Positions 33,806 through 43,110 are shown, counted from the first letter of the stretch. The stretch is 64,000 bases of DNA from Pontibacter virosus (GCF_003096355.1 NZ_QEKI01000009.1:1-64000), one strand, 5' to 3'. A program made the numbers and translations. The notes: a model not told the origin generated them from the sequence alone.

Positions 33806-35062
33806 TTATCTCAACTTCTTTAATGCTTCTCTCAACCTGCCTAACGAATCTTTGATACTTTCCAGCGAAGCACCGCCCACCGACAGGCGGAACCAGCCTA
33901 GCGATGGATCGGAACCGAAAGCAGAGAAGGGAACAACAGCTAGTTTGGCTTCTTCGAGCATGTAGAAGCTGATGTCTTTACTGGTTTGCAGCACCTGGCC
34001 TGATGGTGTGGTTTTGCCGGCCAGGTCGAGTTTGGCGGAAAGGTAAATGGCACCCATCGGCTCGATGGCATCTACGTTATACCCTTCGTTTTTCAGGTCT
34101 TTGAAAGCGTGGTAGAGCATGTCCAGGCTCTCGCGCACATTGTGCTTGAACTCGTCCAGGAATACATCCACGGCATCGGTCTGATGCAGGAAGCGGGCAG
34201 TCGCCATTTGCTCGGCTTTCGGTGCCCAGGCGCCTACGTGCCCCAGTATCGCCTTCATTTTGTCGATCACCACCGTCGGACCGAAAGCGTAGCCAACCCG
34301 CACACCGGTCGCGGCGAAGCATTTGGAGGTGCCGTCGATGTAAATAGTATAGTCACGCAGTTCGGGGCGCAGGTTCACCGGGTCATAGTGCTGGTGATCA
34401 CCGAAGGTCAGCATCCAGTAAATCTGGTCATAAAGAATATAAAGCGGCTTCTCGCCTGCACCGCGGCTTTTGTTCTCGGCTATTACCAGATCGCAAATAT
34501 CCTCGAGGTCTTTTTTGGAGAACATCGTGCCCGTCGGGTTGAGCGGCGAGCAAAGCGCCAGTAGGGTCGCGCCCTTCAGGCTGGAGGCTACATCGGCAGC
34601 AGTCGGCATGAAGTTGTTGTCCGGATTGGTCTCCACCATCACAGGCGTTGCGCTGGAGAGGTGGCAGTAGTGGTTGTTGTTCCACGACGGCGTCGGGAAT
34701 ACCACTTTGTCACCTGGGTCTACAAGGGCCAGGTAGGTGGCATAGATAAGCGGACGAGAACCGCCAGCTACCAGAATATCATTTTCGGAGTAGGTCAGGC
34801 CAAGCCGGTCGCGGGTGAAGTCAGCTACTGCTTTGCGGAGCACGGCTACTCCATTGGCAGGTGGGTAATTGGTATGCCCTTCGGCGTAAGCCTCGGCAAT
34901 GCCAGCCCGCAGTTCGCCAGGTATAGGAAAGATCTTTGGATCGAAGTCGCCGATGGTAAGGTTGCAGATTTGCTCGCCTTTGGCAATCATAGCGTTTACT
35001 TCACCGGCGAGTTTGATGATCTCGGAGCCGATGAGGTTCTGGGCCATTTTTGAAACGTTCAT
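33806..35062 (-). CDS. Class I/II pyridoxal-phosphate aminotransferase
   Basis: The start is taken as the ATG at 35062 (MNVSKMAQNLIGSEI), giving 418 residues; 23 upstream codons lack family features. Fold type I PLP residues are visible: N175 in SPLNPTG, D212-x-x-Y in YDQIY, the Schiff-base lysine K247 in DGTSKCFAATG, and R255 in GVRVGY. It is close to aspartate/aromatic-type aminotransferases found in Bacteroidota; the amino donor and acceptor are unknown. It is convergent with the asnC-like gene. Confidence 0.92.
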   Translation of the reverse strand: MNVSKMAQNLIGSEIIKLAGEVNAMIAKGEQICNLTIGDFDPKIFPIPGELRAGIAEAYAEGHTNYPPANGVAVLRKAVADFTRDRLGLTYSENDILVAGGSRPLIYATYLALVDPGDKVVFPTPSWNNNHYCHLSSATPVMVETNPDNNFMPTAADVASSLKGATLLALCSPLNPTGTMFSKKDLEDICDLVIAENKSRGAGEKPLYILYDQIYWMLTFGDHQHYDPVNLRPELRDYTIYIDGTSKCFAATGVRVGYAFGPTVVIDKMKAILGHVGAWAPKAEQMATARFLHQTDAVDVFLDEFKHNVRESLDMLYHAFKDLKNEGYNVDAIEPMGAIYLSAKLDLAGKTTPSGQVLQTSKDISFYMLEEAKLAVVPFSAFGSDPSLGWFRLSVGGASLESIKDSLGRLREALKKLR

Positions 35063-35135
35063 GCGCCTGTAATTTAGTACGCAACAAGATACTAAGTATG
35101 TGGCATTTTTACCTAGCCTATACCTAAACAAGGCA

Positions 35136-35172
35136 CAAAAAACGCCTGCAAGATTTCTACAACTCGCAGGCG
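35136..35172 (-). terminator. Terminator of the DUF4407 gene
   Basis: A 7-bp stem (CGCCTGC at 35143-35149 with GCAGGCG at 35166-35172) with a 16-base loop; on the minus strand it is followed by six Ts. It lies about 70 bases past the stop. Confidence 0.65.
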
Positions 35173-35241
35173 CTTCCGAATACAGGAATTATATTTTAAA
35201 TGAAGGACTTAGATTCAGAGCGTGAATTCTTCTGAATTTAA

Positions 35242-36417
35242 TTACCACTTGTAATAACTACTCTCCTCACCGTCATTCAGGATGTCGGCGGCGGTATTAG
35301 GACTGCGGCTGATATCGGCTAGTTTGCGCTCGCGCCATACAGCGGCTGATTCGCGTACTACGTCGAGGTGTGCATCAGACTTCAGGCGCTCTTCTTCACG
35401 CTTGGCTTCGATCTCGAACTCTTGTCGGGCTGCAAACTTGGCTTCTGCCACGGCATGGCGGGTATCGTACTGTTTCTGGCGCTCCTGCACCCGATGCATT
35501 TCCTGCGTCGTGCGCTCGTGCTCCAGCCCTTTCAGGATATCATCATAGGGGCCTTTGCTGGTAATCAGCTTGGTGAAGATCGGGGCCGTTTCGAGGCACA
35601 CGAACAGCAGCGTAATAAAGAACACCGGTAGCCACGGCAACTGATTCAGGGCGTCGATTCTGGCCATCAGGCCATCGTAGTTCGAAAAGCTTTCCTGCCC
35701 TTCTGCCACAGTGCTGTCGTACTGCTTCATGAGGTCGGCAATGCGCTGCTCTTTCACCAGAATCCTGTCAGCGGCACTGGCTTGCAGCAGCTTGAGTTCT
35801 TCGTCTACCTTGTCGTACTGGCGCTTTTTCTCTTCGTAGATAGGGCCTCGGCCTATTTTGCCGGTGCCGCCTGTTCCGTCTGCTTCAGCTGCTACCTGTT
35901 CGTAGAGTTTGTTGCGCTCCTGTGTTTTAGCTTCTATTTCCGCCCGTATACCTGCAATCTCGGATTTCACAGAGTCCACCTCGGCAAACTGCTTGTTCAC
36001 CAATGATTTGTGCTGAATAGCGAGCTCAGCCTGCTTTTCTTTCAGGACGGCCTGTATCTCTTTATCGAATATCTTCAGCTCCAACGGCTTAGAAATAACT
36101 ACGGCCAGTACTAATGCCAGCAAAATACGTGGCGTCACCATCAGCAGCTCTTTCCAAAACTTGCCTTCTTTGCGGATGGTGGAAACGATAAAGCGGTCGA
36201 GATTGAAGATGACGGCTCCCCACAGCAAACCAAAGCCCACGGCCATGGGCACAGAATCAAACACTGTGTGGAGGGCATAGCCGCCCGATAAACTGGCCAG
36301 CACACCTGTAAATAGAACGGTCGCGCCGACACCGGCATACTTTATATGCTCCGACTTAGAGCACTTTTCAAGAATAGTGTCGTCGGCACCGGCGCACCAC
36401 CAAAAAAATTTCTTCAT
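35242..36417 (-). CDS. DUF4407 domain membrane protein
   Basis: The 391-residue protein begins MKKFFWWCAGADDTILEKC, the start pattern of DUF4407 proteins. Two or three hydrophobic segments occur at about 30-70 and 95-115, and another at about 255-275 (LPWLPVFFITLLFVCLETAPIF). Between them, at about 120-230, is a long charged coiled-coil; a second charged helical region (many E, R, K, Q) follows the last membrane segment. Such proteins are common in Bacteroidota and of unknown function. It stands alone, with a weak TGCCTTTG promoter-like box shortly upstream. Confidence 0.88.
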   Translation of the reverse strand: MKKFFWWCAGADDTILEKCSKSEHIKYAGVGATVLFTGVLASLSGGYALHTVFDSVPMAVGFGLLWGAVIFNLDRFIVSTIRKEGKFWKELLMVTPRILLALVLAVVISKPLELKIFDKEIQAVLKEKQAELAIQHKSLVNKQFAEVDSVKSEIAGIRAEIEAKTQERNKLYEQVAAEADGTGGTGKIGRGPIYEEKKRQYDKVDEELKLLQASAADRILVKEQRIADLMKQYDSTVAEGQESFSNYDGLMARIDALNQLPWLPVFFITLLFVCLETAPIFTKLITSKGPYDDILKGLEHERTTQEMHRVQERQKQYDTRHAVAEAKFAARQEFEIEAKREEERLKSDAHLDVVRESAAVWRERKLADISRSPNTAADILNDGEESSYYKW

Positions 36418-36645
36418 GTATATTCCCTGTACAGGTTAAAACTGATGCAAAGGCAGCATGCAATAACAACGCCTAACTTACTGACTTTAATACTTTTACT
36501 CTTTAAAATGTGACGAACTGCCTGTAAAATGTGATGAACACCGTCACTTAGGCGGCGATAGCACCTGTTTCAGTTCAGCTGCTTCATCCAACCTATCAGA
36601 CCACATTTGAACTGCTGCGAAACCACAACAGCCGCCCAAACGAAA

Positions 36646-36676
36646 AAAGGCAGCGACCTCAACAGCCACTGCCTTT
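36646..36676 (-). terminator. Terminator of the serine dehydratase gene
   Basis: An 8-bp stem (AAAGGCAG at 36646-36653 with CTGCCTTT at 36669-36676) is followed by a T run on the minus strand. Confidence 0.7.
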
Positions 36677-36711
36677 CTTATACCTAATTATTAGCTGGGA
36701 CATTCCCCTTG

Positions 36712-36758
36712 CTAACTTCTTACTTTTTAACTCCTAAACTCCCAAATTCCTAAACTCC
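36712..36758 (-). repeat. Purine-rich element directly after the serine dehydratase stop codon
   Basis: Starting from the TAA stop, the minus strand runs through repeats of GGAGTTTAGGAATTTGGGAG and AAGTAAGAAGTTAG. It is similar in wording and position to 26112-26152 and 43141-43167. Confidence 0.5.
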
Positions 36759-37667
36759 TTAGCTATTCTCGTCTTCGTCAGGAAGGATTTCCACGTCCTG
36801 CACCAGCACGAATTTTTCTATCTCACGGGCTCGGGGTGTGTTGGCCAGTCCGCCGAGGGCAGTTTCTTTGTACTTGCGCTCCATGCTCTCGCCTACTTCG
36901 CCGAGGGCCGCCACGCACTGGTCAACCGGAATAACGGCATTCACACCGGCAATGGCCAGCTGCGAAGAAGAATAGGCGATAGCGGCCGCGCTGGCGTTGC
37001 GCACAATGCACGGCACCTCTACCAGTCCCGCCACCGGATCGCATACCAGCCCGAGCATACACTGGATTGTAATGGCTACTGCCGTGAACACCTGCTCCAC
37101 GTTGCCGCCAAGGCAGTACACAATGGCACCTGCCGCCATGGCTGCCGCGCTGCCCGTCTCAGCCTGACAACCGCCCACGGCTCCGGCCAGCGAAGCATTC
37201 TGCTCGATGATCAGGGCTATACCTGCTGCTACCAGCAGACCTTCATGGATTTTGCGGTCATCGAGTCCGTGCAGTTCCTGCAGCGTAGTAAGCGTACCAG
37301 GCAGTATACCGGAGGCACCGGCTGTTGGAGCGGCCACTACGCGGCCCATGCAGGAGTTCACCTCCTTGGCTCCCAGCGCACGCGACACCAGCATCTGAAA
37401 CTCTGGCGAAAGCACCGTTACCGGCGACTTGGCCACTTTCTTGGCGCTGTTGTTCACCATACCTGATCGGGAGGTCATGTCTTCGGTCAGGCCGGTATAC
37501 ACCGCATCCTTCATCACCTCGTAGGCTTTGGCGATATTCTCCCAGATAAACTCCTCTGTGCGGCCCTTCTGCTCTATTTCGTAGTCCAGCACCGGCTGGT
37601 ATAGTGGTTCGCCGGTATTAGCGCAATGCTCTTCCCAGCTCTTAAAATCGTTGAATAGTAATGACAT
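36759..37667 (-). CDS. sdaAA: L-serine ammonia-lyase, iron-sulfur dependent, alpha subunit
   Basis: This [4Fe-4S] enzyme subunit deaminates L-serine to pyruvate. The 302 residues fit the separate alpha subunit of the two-subunit enzyme. Signatures include CMGRVVAAPTAGASGILPG with a likely cluster cysteine, GGCQAETGSAAAMAAGA, CDPVAGLVEVPCIVRNA, and a late CVAALGEVGESMERKYKETALGGLANTP. No beta-subunit gene lies next to it. Glycine (gcvP) and serine use are linked metabolically. A short acidic C-terminal tail (DEDENS) is unusual but not disruptive. Confidence 0.93.
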   Translation of the reverse strand: MSLLFNDFKSWEEHCANTGEPLYQPVLDYEIEQKGRTEEFIWENIAKAYEVMKDAVYTGLTEDMTSRSGMVNNSAKKVAKSPVTVLSPEFQMLVSRALGAKEVNSCMGRVVAAPTAGASGILPGTLTTLQELHGLDDRKIHEGLLVAAGIALIIEQNASLAGAVGGCQAETGSAAAMAAGAIVYCLGGNVEQVFTAVAITIQCMLGLVCDPVAGLVEVPCIVRNASAAAIAYSSSQLAIAGVNAVIPVDQCVAALGEVGESMERKYKETALGGLANTPRAREIEKFVLVQDVEILPDEDENS

Positions 37668-37869
37668 ATTGTATGGCTTATACCTGCCCTGCCGCCTTAG
37701 GCCAGGGCGTGTTAAAGATAATCTAAATTTCAGGAATCAGCTAGACTCCCGCTCCATTTGATAACACGGCTTCCGGGGCTAAACGTTCTGTTCCGGCTAG
37801 CGCTGCTGTTTACCCTAACCTATACCTGACACGTCCGTTTTCTGAGTAGACGAGCTATACCTATACCTG

Positions 37870-38157
37870 ATGGAAAACAAAGACATAAAGCGTGTGGCCA
37901 TGCGCATACATGGCCGGGTGCAAGGCGTATTTTTCAGAGCCAGCACCCAAGGCAAAGCACTCGAACTAGGCCTATACGGCTTCGTGCGAAACGAACCTGA
38001 CGGCACTGTATACTTAGAGGCCGAAGGAAAATCCGAAGCGCTGAAAGAACTGGAGAAATGGGCCCATAAAGGACCAGACCGTGCGCGGGTCGAGAAAGTG
38101 GAGGTAGAGGAGAAGGAGGGGCTGAAAGGGTTTGAGCGGTTTGAGCAGAGGAGGTAA
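37870..38157 (+). CDS. acyP: Acylphosphatase
   Basis: A 95-residue alpha/beta protein that hydrolyses acyl phosphates. The phosphate-binding loop GRVQGVFFR with catalytic R23 and the catalytic N41 (GFVRNEPDGTVYLEAEG) are intact, and the length is typical. The ATG sits directly after two overlapping AGGTATA-family motifs (TATACCTATACCT). Next downstream is the AT-rich HEPN-like gene. Confidence 0.95.
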   Translation: MENKDIKRVAMRIHGRVQGVFFRASTQGKALELGLYGFVRNEPDGTVYLEAEGKSEALKELEKWAHKGPDRARVEKVEVEEKEGLKGFERFEQRR

Positions 38158-38234
38158 AGGATAAAATTTATGTAAATCACCATTTTTCATCATTTCAATT
38201 AGGTATATTTAAAAGTCTTAATATTTTTATACCT

Positions 38235-39587
38235 ATGGAAACTGATCAGAAAGAAGATACAACGGTAAATATCAAACCGTCATTTGGTAACGAAATAGAT
38301 ATTTATATAAAACACCTGGATTCTCTTGTTGAGATTGTTCCATTGATAATGGAATTGGTTTCAATTAAACTAGTTCAAGAGTCACGCCATATCGATCAGT
38401 TCTTAAAAGAGCAAAAGTTTAATGAGGAAGAAAATAGTGTTGAAGGGGAAGAAACTAACATATTAATTCCTGAAGAGGAGCTTAATAAGTTCATTAGCTT
38501 AACTGAGAAATTAGAAGCATCAGAGATAGCCTATAAATTCCTTCCCATAAATTTTATTGTATCCTTCATAAGTCAATATGATGCCTATTTAGGTGGATTA
38601 ATAAGAACAATATTTTTAGTAAAACCTGAACTTTTAAACTCCTCTGAAAAGAATCTTACCTTTTCAGAGTTATTAAACTTTGATTCAATAGAAGACGCTA
38701 GAGAATTTGTTATTGAAAAGGAAGTAGAATCAGTATTAAGAGAGAGTCACCTTAAACAGTTCAAGTGGTTAGAAGGGAAACTTTCTATGAAACTTAGGGA
38801 GGGTCTTCCCAGCTTTAAAGATTTCATGGAGATAACAGAGAGAAGAAATCTTTTTGTTCACTGTAATGGTGTTGTATCAAGACAATATATACAGTCATGT
38901 AAGGAAAACGGAATTGAGAATGTTGATAATATTAATGTAGGTGATAAATTAGCCGCTGACCCGAGTTATTTTGTGAAATGTTACCAAATTTTATACGAAA
39001 TTGGAGTCAAACTTGGTCATGTCTTATGGAGGAAGCTGCAACCGAATGATATCGAAAATGCAGATAAACATCTTATTGATATAAGTTATCAGTTATTACT
39101 AAAGGGGCATTATAAGTTATCTCTTAATCTGTTAAATTTTGCTACCGATGTGCTTAAAAAGCATCATGACCAAGAAACAACATGTATTTATCAAATTAAC
39201 AAATCACTAGCATTTTACTTATCTGGCAAAAAGGCTGAAGCTATAAAAGTAATAGATAAACATGATTGGTCAGCTACTAGTGATAAATATAAGTTAGCCA
39301 CAGTAGTATTAAAAGAGGATTATGAGCGTGCTGGAAATCTAATGCTAAATATAGGTCCTTCTAATGACCACATTACAAAATCTTCATACAGGGAATGGCC
39401 TTTATTTAAAGAGTTTAGGAAAACTGAAATTTTTAAAGATAAATTTCACAATATTTTTGGTGAAGAATTTGCCTATGTTGAACCTAAGCCTAAGAAGCTT
39501 ACCGATGTACTTGAAGAGATAAAAGAGTTAAAAAAGCAACTTGAAGAAAGCAAAGAAAATATAGAGGATATAGAGCCTATTGGCTAG
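38235..39587 (+). CDS. AT-rich orphan protein with a HEPN-like Rx4H motif
   Basis: The 450-residue protein matches no family I can name. Residues about 1-170 are helical and acidic, with SQYDAYLGGLIRTIF. At 198-212 ITERRNLFVHCNGVV contains R204-N205-LFV-H209, the R(N)x-type H motif of HEPN domains, many of which are RNases in defence or stress systems. A TPR-like helical region follows at about 275-330 (NADKHLIDISYQLLLKGHYKLSLNLLNFA). A charged coiled coil ends it (about 415-445). There is no signal peptide. GC is about one third in sampled lines, far below the neighbours, and the coding sequence has no AGGTATA motif. Both point to recent acquisition. No toxin partner or second component is adjacent, so the defence role is inference. 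Confidence 0.6.
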   Translation: METDQKEDTTVNIKPSFGNEIDIYIKHLDSLVEIVPLIMELVSIKLVQESRHIDQFLKEQKFNEEENSVEGEETNILIPEEELNKFISLTEKLEASEIAYKFLPINFIVSFISQYDAYLGGLIRTIFLVKPELLNSSEKNLTFSELLNFDSIEDAREFVIEKEVESVLRESHLKQFKWLEGKLSMKLREGLPSFKDFMEITERRNLFVHCNGVVSRQYIQSCKENGIENVDNINVGDKLAADPSYFVKCYQILYEIGVKLGHVLWRKLQPNDIENADKHLIDISYQLLLKGHYKLSLNLLNFATDVLKKHHDQETTCIYQINKSLAFYLSGKKAEAIKVIDKHDWSATSDKYKLATVVLKEDYERAGNLMLNIGPSNDHITKSSYREWPLFKEFRKTEIFKDKFHNIFGEEFAYVEPKPKKLTDVLEEIKELKKQLEESKENIEDIEPIG

Positions 39588-39631
39588 CAGGTTAAGGGAA
39601 ATATAGAATCTTTGAATTGCAGCTAGCTCTC

Positions 39632-40183
39632 ATGCTCCTCTCACTCCTCAATCAAATCCCCTACCTCTCCCCCGAAGACATAGCTGCTTTCCTGCCGCTG
39701 TGGAAGAAGAAGGTGCAGCTGAACCGGTATGATTTCCTGATACGGCAGGGGCAGGTGGAGCAGGGGCTATACCTGGTAACGAGCGGGGCGCTGCGCATTT
39801 ACTACCCGCTACCTGACGAAGAGATCTGTGTGGGCTTCGGTTATCCGCATACCTTGCTGGTGTCATTTCCGTCTTTTGTCGATGGCAAACCTTCCGACTA
39901 CTACATACAGGCCCTCAGGAAAAGTGAACTGCTAGGTATAAGCAAAGCCGATTTTATACGTCTGATGGAAGAGCGGCCGAATATCAAACACTTTTGGTAC
40001 GAGCAACTCGAAAAGGCGCTGGTTGGTAAGATAGAGCGGGAAGTGGATTTGCTGTTGTCCGAACCGGAGCAACGACTGCAGCGCGTCATGCAGCGGAGCC
40101 CGCACCTGTTCCAGCACATTCCCAAAAAGTACATTGCCTCATACCTGCGCATGTCGCCCGAAACGCTGAGCCGGATCAAATAG
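39632..40183 (+). CDS. Crp/Fnr family transcriptional regulator
   Basis: The ATG at 39632 (MLLSLLNQIPYLSPED) is preferred to a TTG five codons upstream, giving 183 residues. A cyclic-nucleotide-binding-like beta-roll occupies about 20-110 (DFLIRQGQVEQGLYLVTSGALRIYYP), then a dimer helix, then a DNA-binding end with the recognition helix YLRMSPETLSRIK. The chain stops right after that helix, a common short form in Bacteroidota. The cAMP-binding residues are not obviously conserved. The target is unknown; it follows the HEPN-like gene by 44 bases and is normal in composition. Confidence 0.85.
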   Translation: MLLSLLNQIPYLSPEDIAAFLPLWKKKVQLNRYDFLIRQGQVEQGLYLVTSGALRIYYPLPDEEICVGFGYPHTLLVSFPSFVDGKPSDYYIQALRKSELLGISKADFIRLMEERPNIKHFWYEQLEKALVGKIEREVDLLLSEPEQRLQRVMQRSPHLFQHIPKKYIASYLRMSPETLSRIK

Positions 40184-40260
40184 CCGCTTCGTAAATCTTG
40201 ATGCCCGTCAAGGATTGGAGATAGGCCATGCTATACCTTTGATGCGTACACTATAAAACG

Positions 40261-40827
40261 ATGAACGCTATGAATACCTTAAACCAAATCTCCCGCACCG
40301 TCGAAAACCAGAAGCACACCGCTATATCCGCTTTTGTGCCGCTGGAGCTCTCTCTTCTCAACTACAAACCTGCTCCGGATAGCTGGAGCATATTGGAGTG
40401 CCTGGAGCACTTGAACAGGTATAGCCGTTACTACAACTCGGTTCTGGCAAAGGCCATCGCGGCTAATTCCGGTGGCGAACTTGAGCAAACGATCAGGTAT
40501 AGCTGGCTGGGCAAAAAGTCGCTGGACATGGTGCGACCGGGAAATGGCAAAAAGAGCAAAACCGTGAAGCACATGAACCCCAATAATAGCCAGTTGGGCC
40601 GGCAGGCACTAGAGGAGTTTCTGGATCATCAGACCGAACTGCTGCAACTCCTCGACAAAGCCAAAGGTGCCAACCTGAACAAAAAGGCTATACCTGTGGA
40701 GTTCTTCAAGCTGCTGAAGCTGTACATCGGGGAAACGCTGGAGTTTGTGGCACTGCACCAGGAGCGGCATCTGCAGCAGGCCCTAAATGTAAAAAAGCAG
40801 CTACCCGTTAACCAGGCAGTTGCTTAA
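40261..40827 (+). CDS. DinB family protein
   Basis: A 188-residue four-helix-bundle protein. The metal-binding histidines of the DinB/YfiT fold are placed as in the family: H in ECLEHLNRYSRYY, and the pair in LHQERHLQQA. The N-terminal KPAPDSWSILECLEHL is a strong signature. Members include putative thiol-dependent metalloenzymes, some using bacillithiol in Bacillus; with YtxJ present such a role is possible but unproven. It is convergent with the duplicated secreted-protein pair. Confidence 0.88.
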   Translation: MNAMNTLNQISRTVENQKHTAISAFVPLELSLLNYKPAPDSWSILECLEHLNRYSRYYNSVLAKAIAANSGGELEQTIRYSWLGKKSLDMVRPGNGKKSKTVKHMNPNNSQLGRQALEEFLDHQTELLQLLDKAKGANLNKKAIPVEFFKLLKLYIGETLEFVALHQERHLQQALNVKKQLPVNQAVA

Positions 40828-40854
40828 AATATTGTCAACAAGCTTTATGAAGGC

Positions 40855-41535
40855 TTACAGCGAGTTATAGTAAGCCACCAGTTTGGCCATGTCGCTGTCG
40901 TCGCGCAGGTTCAGCGCATTGGACTTGATATAGGTCTCCAGGTAGTCTTTCTTATCCGGTATGGCAGCCAGCAGGGAGCTCTTCGATTTCTTCACTTTCA
41001 CCGCCTTGTCGCCCACGGCAATGTAGTAGTCATCGCTTTCCTGCACCTCTCTGTCGATGGTGGCCGAGCTGTAGTGCTTGCGGTCGAAAATCTTTTTGGA
41101 GGTACGCTTCAGGAGCACGACTTGTCCGTCGGCCAGCACTTCCATAAAAGCCTTGGCAGGCACCCCGTCGCCGCTATACCCTGAGCGGAAGGTGCGTTCC
41201 ACCGGCTGGTTGTTTTCAATGTACCCGATCTTAAACTCCTGCACCGGCTCCAGCAGCTCCTTCACGTCTCCGTTCTTGGTCTTGAAGATGATGGCGTCCT
41301 TCACCTGGTCATACATCAGATCGATGCCTTGGTATACCGTGCCGTTTTTAAGCGTCAGCGAGCCTTTCGCCCAGTCTTTGTACACGTATGGCGAGCCTAT
41401 CATCGTGATGGTGTTGTACTCATGCACCGGACGGGCCTCCATGTCGTTGGTATGCGTGAACTGCGCGCTCGCCTGCAGGCTAAAGCAGCAACCGACCAGC
41501 ATCATTAAACCGAATCGTAAGACGAGAGCTTTCAT
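40855..41535 (-). CDS. Secreted protein of unknown function, copy A of a tandem pair
   Basis: A 226-residue protein with a signal peptide ending LQASAQ. The core includes GSPYVYKDWAKGSLTLKNG, LMYDQVKDAIIFKT and LKRTSKK, and it ends DMAKLVAYYNSL. It shares this layout and ending with the next upstream gene (copy B). No named domain is recognised. Expected location is the periplasm or outside. The AGGTATA motif is rare in it. Confidence 0.75.
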   Translation of the reverse strand: MKALVLRFGLMMLVGCCFSLQASAQFTHTNDMEARPVHEYNTITMIGSPYVYKDWAKGSLTLKNGTVYQGIDLMYDQVKDAIIFKTKNGDVKELLEPVQEFKIGYIENNQPVERTFRSGYSGDGVPAKAFMEVLADGQVVLLKRTSKKIFDRKHYSSATIDREVQESDDYYIAVGDKAVKVKKSKSSLLAAIPDKKDYLETYIKSNALNLRDDSDMAKLVAYYNSL

Positions 41536-41564
41536 AGGGCGTTTGTTTTAAGTTAAAAATAAGA

Positions 41565-42221
41565 TCACAGGCTGTTATAGTAGGCTATCAGTTTGGCCAT
41601 GTCCTGTTCCTGCCTCAGGTCCAGGCGATTTGATTTCACGTAAGCTTCCAGCTCAGCGCTTTTGTCAGGTAAAGCAGCCAGTAGTGATTTTTTGTCTTTC
41701 TTTACCTTGGTAAGACTCAGGTTAGAGGCTGTAACGTAGTAAGACTCATTTGAGCGGATCGTCTTTACTTTGGTCGCTGCGTTGTAGGCGGCTTCCTCGA
41801 TCACCTTTTTGCTCGTGCGCTTCAGCAGTTCGGTTTTGCCCTCTACCAGCACTTCGTAGTAAGACTCAGGCGAGGCGCCGTCCGTGGCAGGATAGCCTAT
41901 GCGGAATGTCTTTTTATCCATAGTAAACTCTACTACCGGCTCTACAAAGAGCATCTCTTTTCCGGCCTGGTCCAAAAACATCAGTTCGTCCGCTACCTGA
42001 TCGTATTTCAGCTTCACGCCATCAAACGCCTTGCCGCTTTTCAGCTTCACAGAGCCTTCAACCCAATCTTCGAAGAGGTAGGGCGTGCCTTTGATATCGG
42101 TGTAGCGCTTCTCAAAAACCGGACGACCCATAAAGTCAGACATAAGCCCCTGTGCTGATGCTGCCGCAGTGCTTATAAAGAATGCCAAAAAGGTAAGCTT
42201 TAAAGTTGTTCTCAGGTTCAT
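41565..42221 (-). CDS. Secreted protein of unknown function, copy B of a tandem pair
   Basis: The start is the ATG at 42221 (MNLRTTLKLTFLAFFISTAAAS then AQ), giving 218 residues; 11 upstream codons were dropped. It aligns along its length with the following gene: TPYLFEDWVEGSVKLKSG, LKYDQVADELMFLD, LLKRTSKK, and the ending DMAKLIAYYNSL. Thirty bases separate the copies, which suggests cotranscription. No named family is recognised. Confidence 0.75.
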   Translation of the reverse strand: MNLRTTLKLTFLAFFISTAAASAQGLMSDFMGRPVFEKRYTDIKGTPYLFEDWVEGSVKLKSGKAFDGVKLKYDQVADELMFLDQAGKEMLFVEPVVEFTMDKKTFRIGYPATDGASPESYYEVLVEGKTELLKRTSKKVIEEAAYNAATKVKTIRSNESYYVTASNLSLTKVKKDKKSLLAALPDKSAELEAYVKSNRLDLRQEQDMAKLIAYYNSL

Positions 42222-42408
42222 GGACACACGCGTTTTATGGGTGAATATAATCATTTTTTATCAATTATGTAATATTGCACCCCTTGTCGGGCAATATCTC
42301 TTATGGGCTGATTTTTTAGACAGTAAGCGTAAAATACGGCCGATTTTAACTTTCTTGCGCCCGATTTTGTTCTAACCCGGCCCCCGGTTTGAAAAGGGCT
42401 GACTGACC

Positions 42409-43041
42409 ATGCGTGAAAAAGTAGTTAGCTATAGTTTTTTCTTTCTTGGATTGCTTTTGTTCGGCTTTGCCAATGCTATTGCCGTGAAGGTGAAATACCT
42501 GGGTCTGCACCCCTGGGAGGTGCTGAATGTGGCCCTTTTTCAACACCTGGGCTTTACGATAGGTACCTGGAGCGTGATGGTGGGACTGTTTTTTGTGGCT
42601 ATCTCTTGGTTTATTAACCGTAAATATATCAACATAGGCACTTTTCTCAATGCCATGCTTGTCGGACCATTCATGGACATGTTCCTTTGGCTCGACATCC
42701 TGCCTTCGGCAACCAACACCTCGCTCGACTACCTGAACCTGGCCGCTTCGGTCATTATTGCAGGTATTGCTGGTGGACTCTATGTAGCAGGCGGTGTGGG
42801 CGCTGGTCCGCGCGACGGTTTTATGTTGGCTTTGTCAGAGCGGTTGAACGCGTCTGTGAGTCGCACCCGCATTGTGGTGGAGTGCGTGATCCTGGGTATA
42901 GGCTATTTGCTAGGCGGCCCGATCTTCATCGCCACTTTCTTCTATACCTTCATCATGAGCCCGATCTTCCAGGTCACGCTCCGCTTCTTCCAGCGAATGC
43001 GGAATAACCTGATCGAGGCTGAAGTTAGGGTAAAGGTATAG
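42409..43041 (+). CDS. YczE/YitT-like integral membrane protein
   Basis: The 210-residue protein has five or six membrane helices. It carries the YczE-type segments HPWEVLNVALFQH, GVGAGPRDGFMLALSERL and a conserved arginine-rich turn (VSRTRIVVECVIL). YczE of Bacillus subtilis affects surfactin production; the biochemical role is unknown. The gene is divergent from copy B of the tandem secreted pair. Confidence 0.8.
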   Translation: MREKVVSYSFFFLGLLLFGFANAIAVKVKYLGLHPWEVLNVALFQHLGFTIGTWSVMVGLFFVAISWFINRKYINIGTFLNAMLVGPFMDMFLWLDILPSATNTSLDYLNLAASVIIAGIAGGLYVAGGVGAGPRDGFMLALSERLNASVSRTRIVVECVILGIGYLLGGPIFIATFFYTFIMSPIFQVTLRFFQRMRNNLIEAEVRVKV

Positions 43042-43110
43042 CCTAATGTATTGTCTGTGCAAGACTCGGACAGCTTCTACCTGTCCCTGCAAATGCTCCA
43101 ATAGGAAACA

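Larger units (their letters stand above)
36418..36758. other. Gene-free region between serine dehydratase and DUF4407 genes
   Basis: About 340 bases with no credible gene. It contains the presumed DUF4407 promoter at its left end, the serine dehydratase terminator at 36646-36676, and the purine-rich 3' element at 36712-36758 read from the minus strand. Nothing else stands out. Confidence 0.6.
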
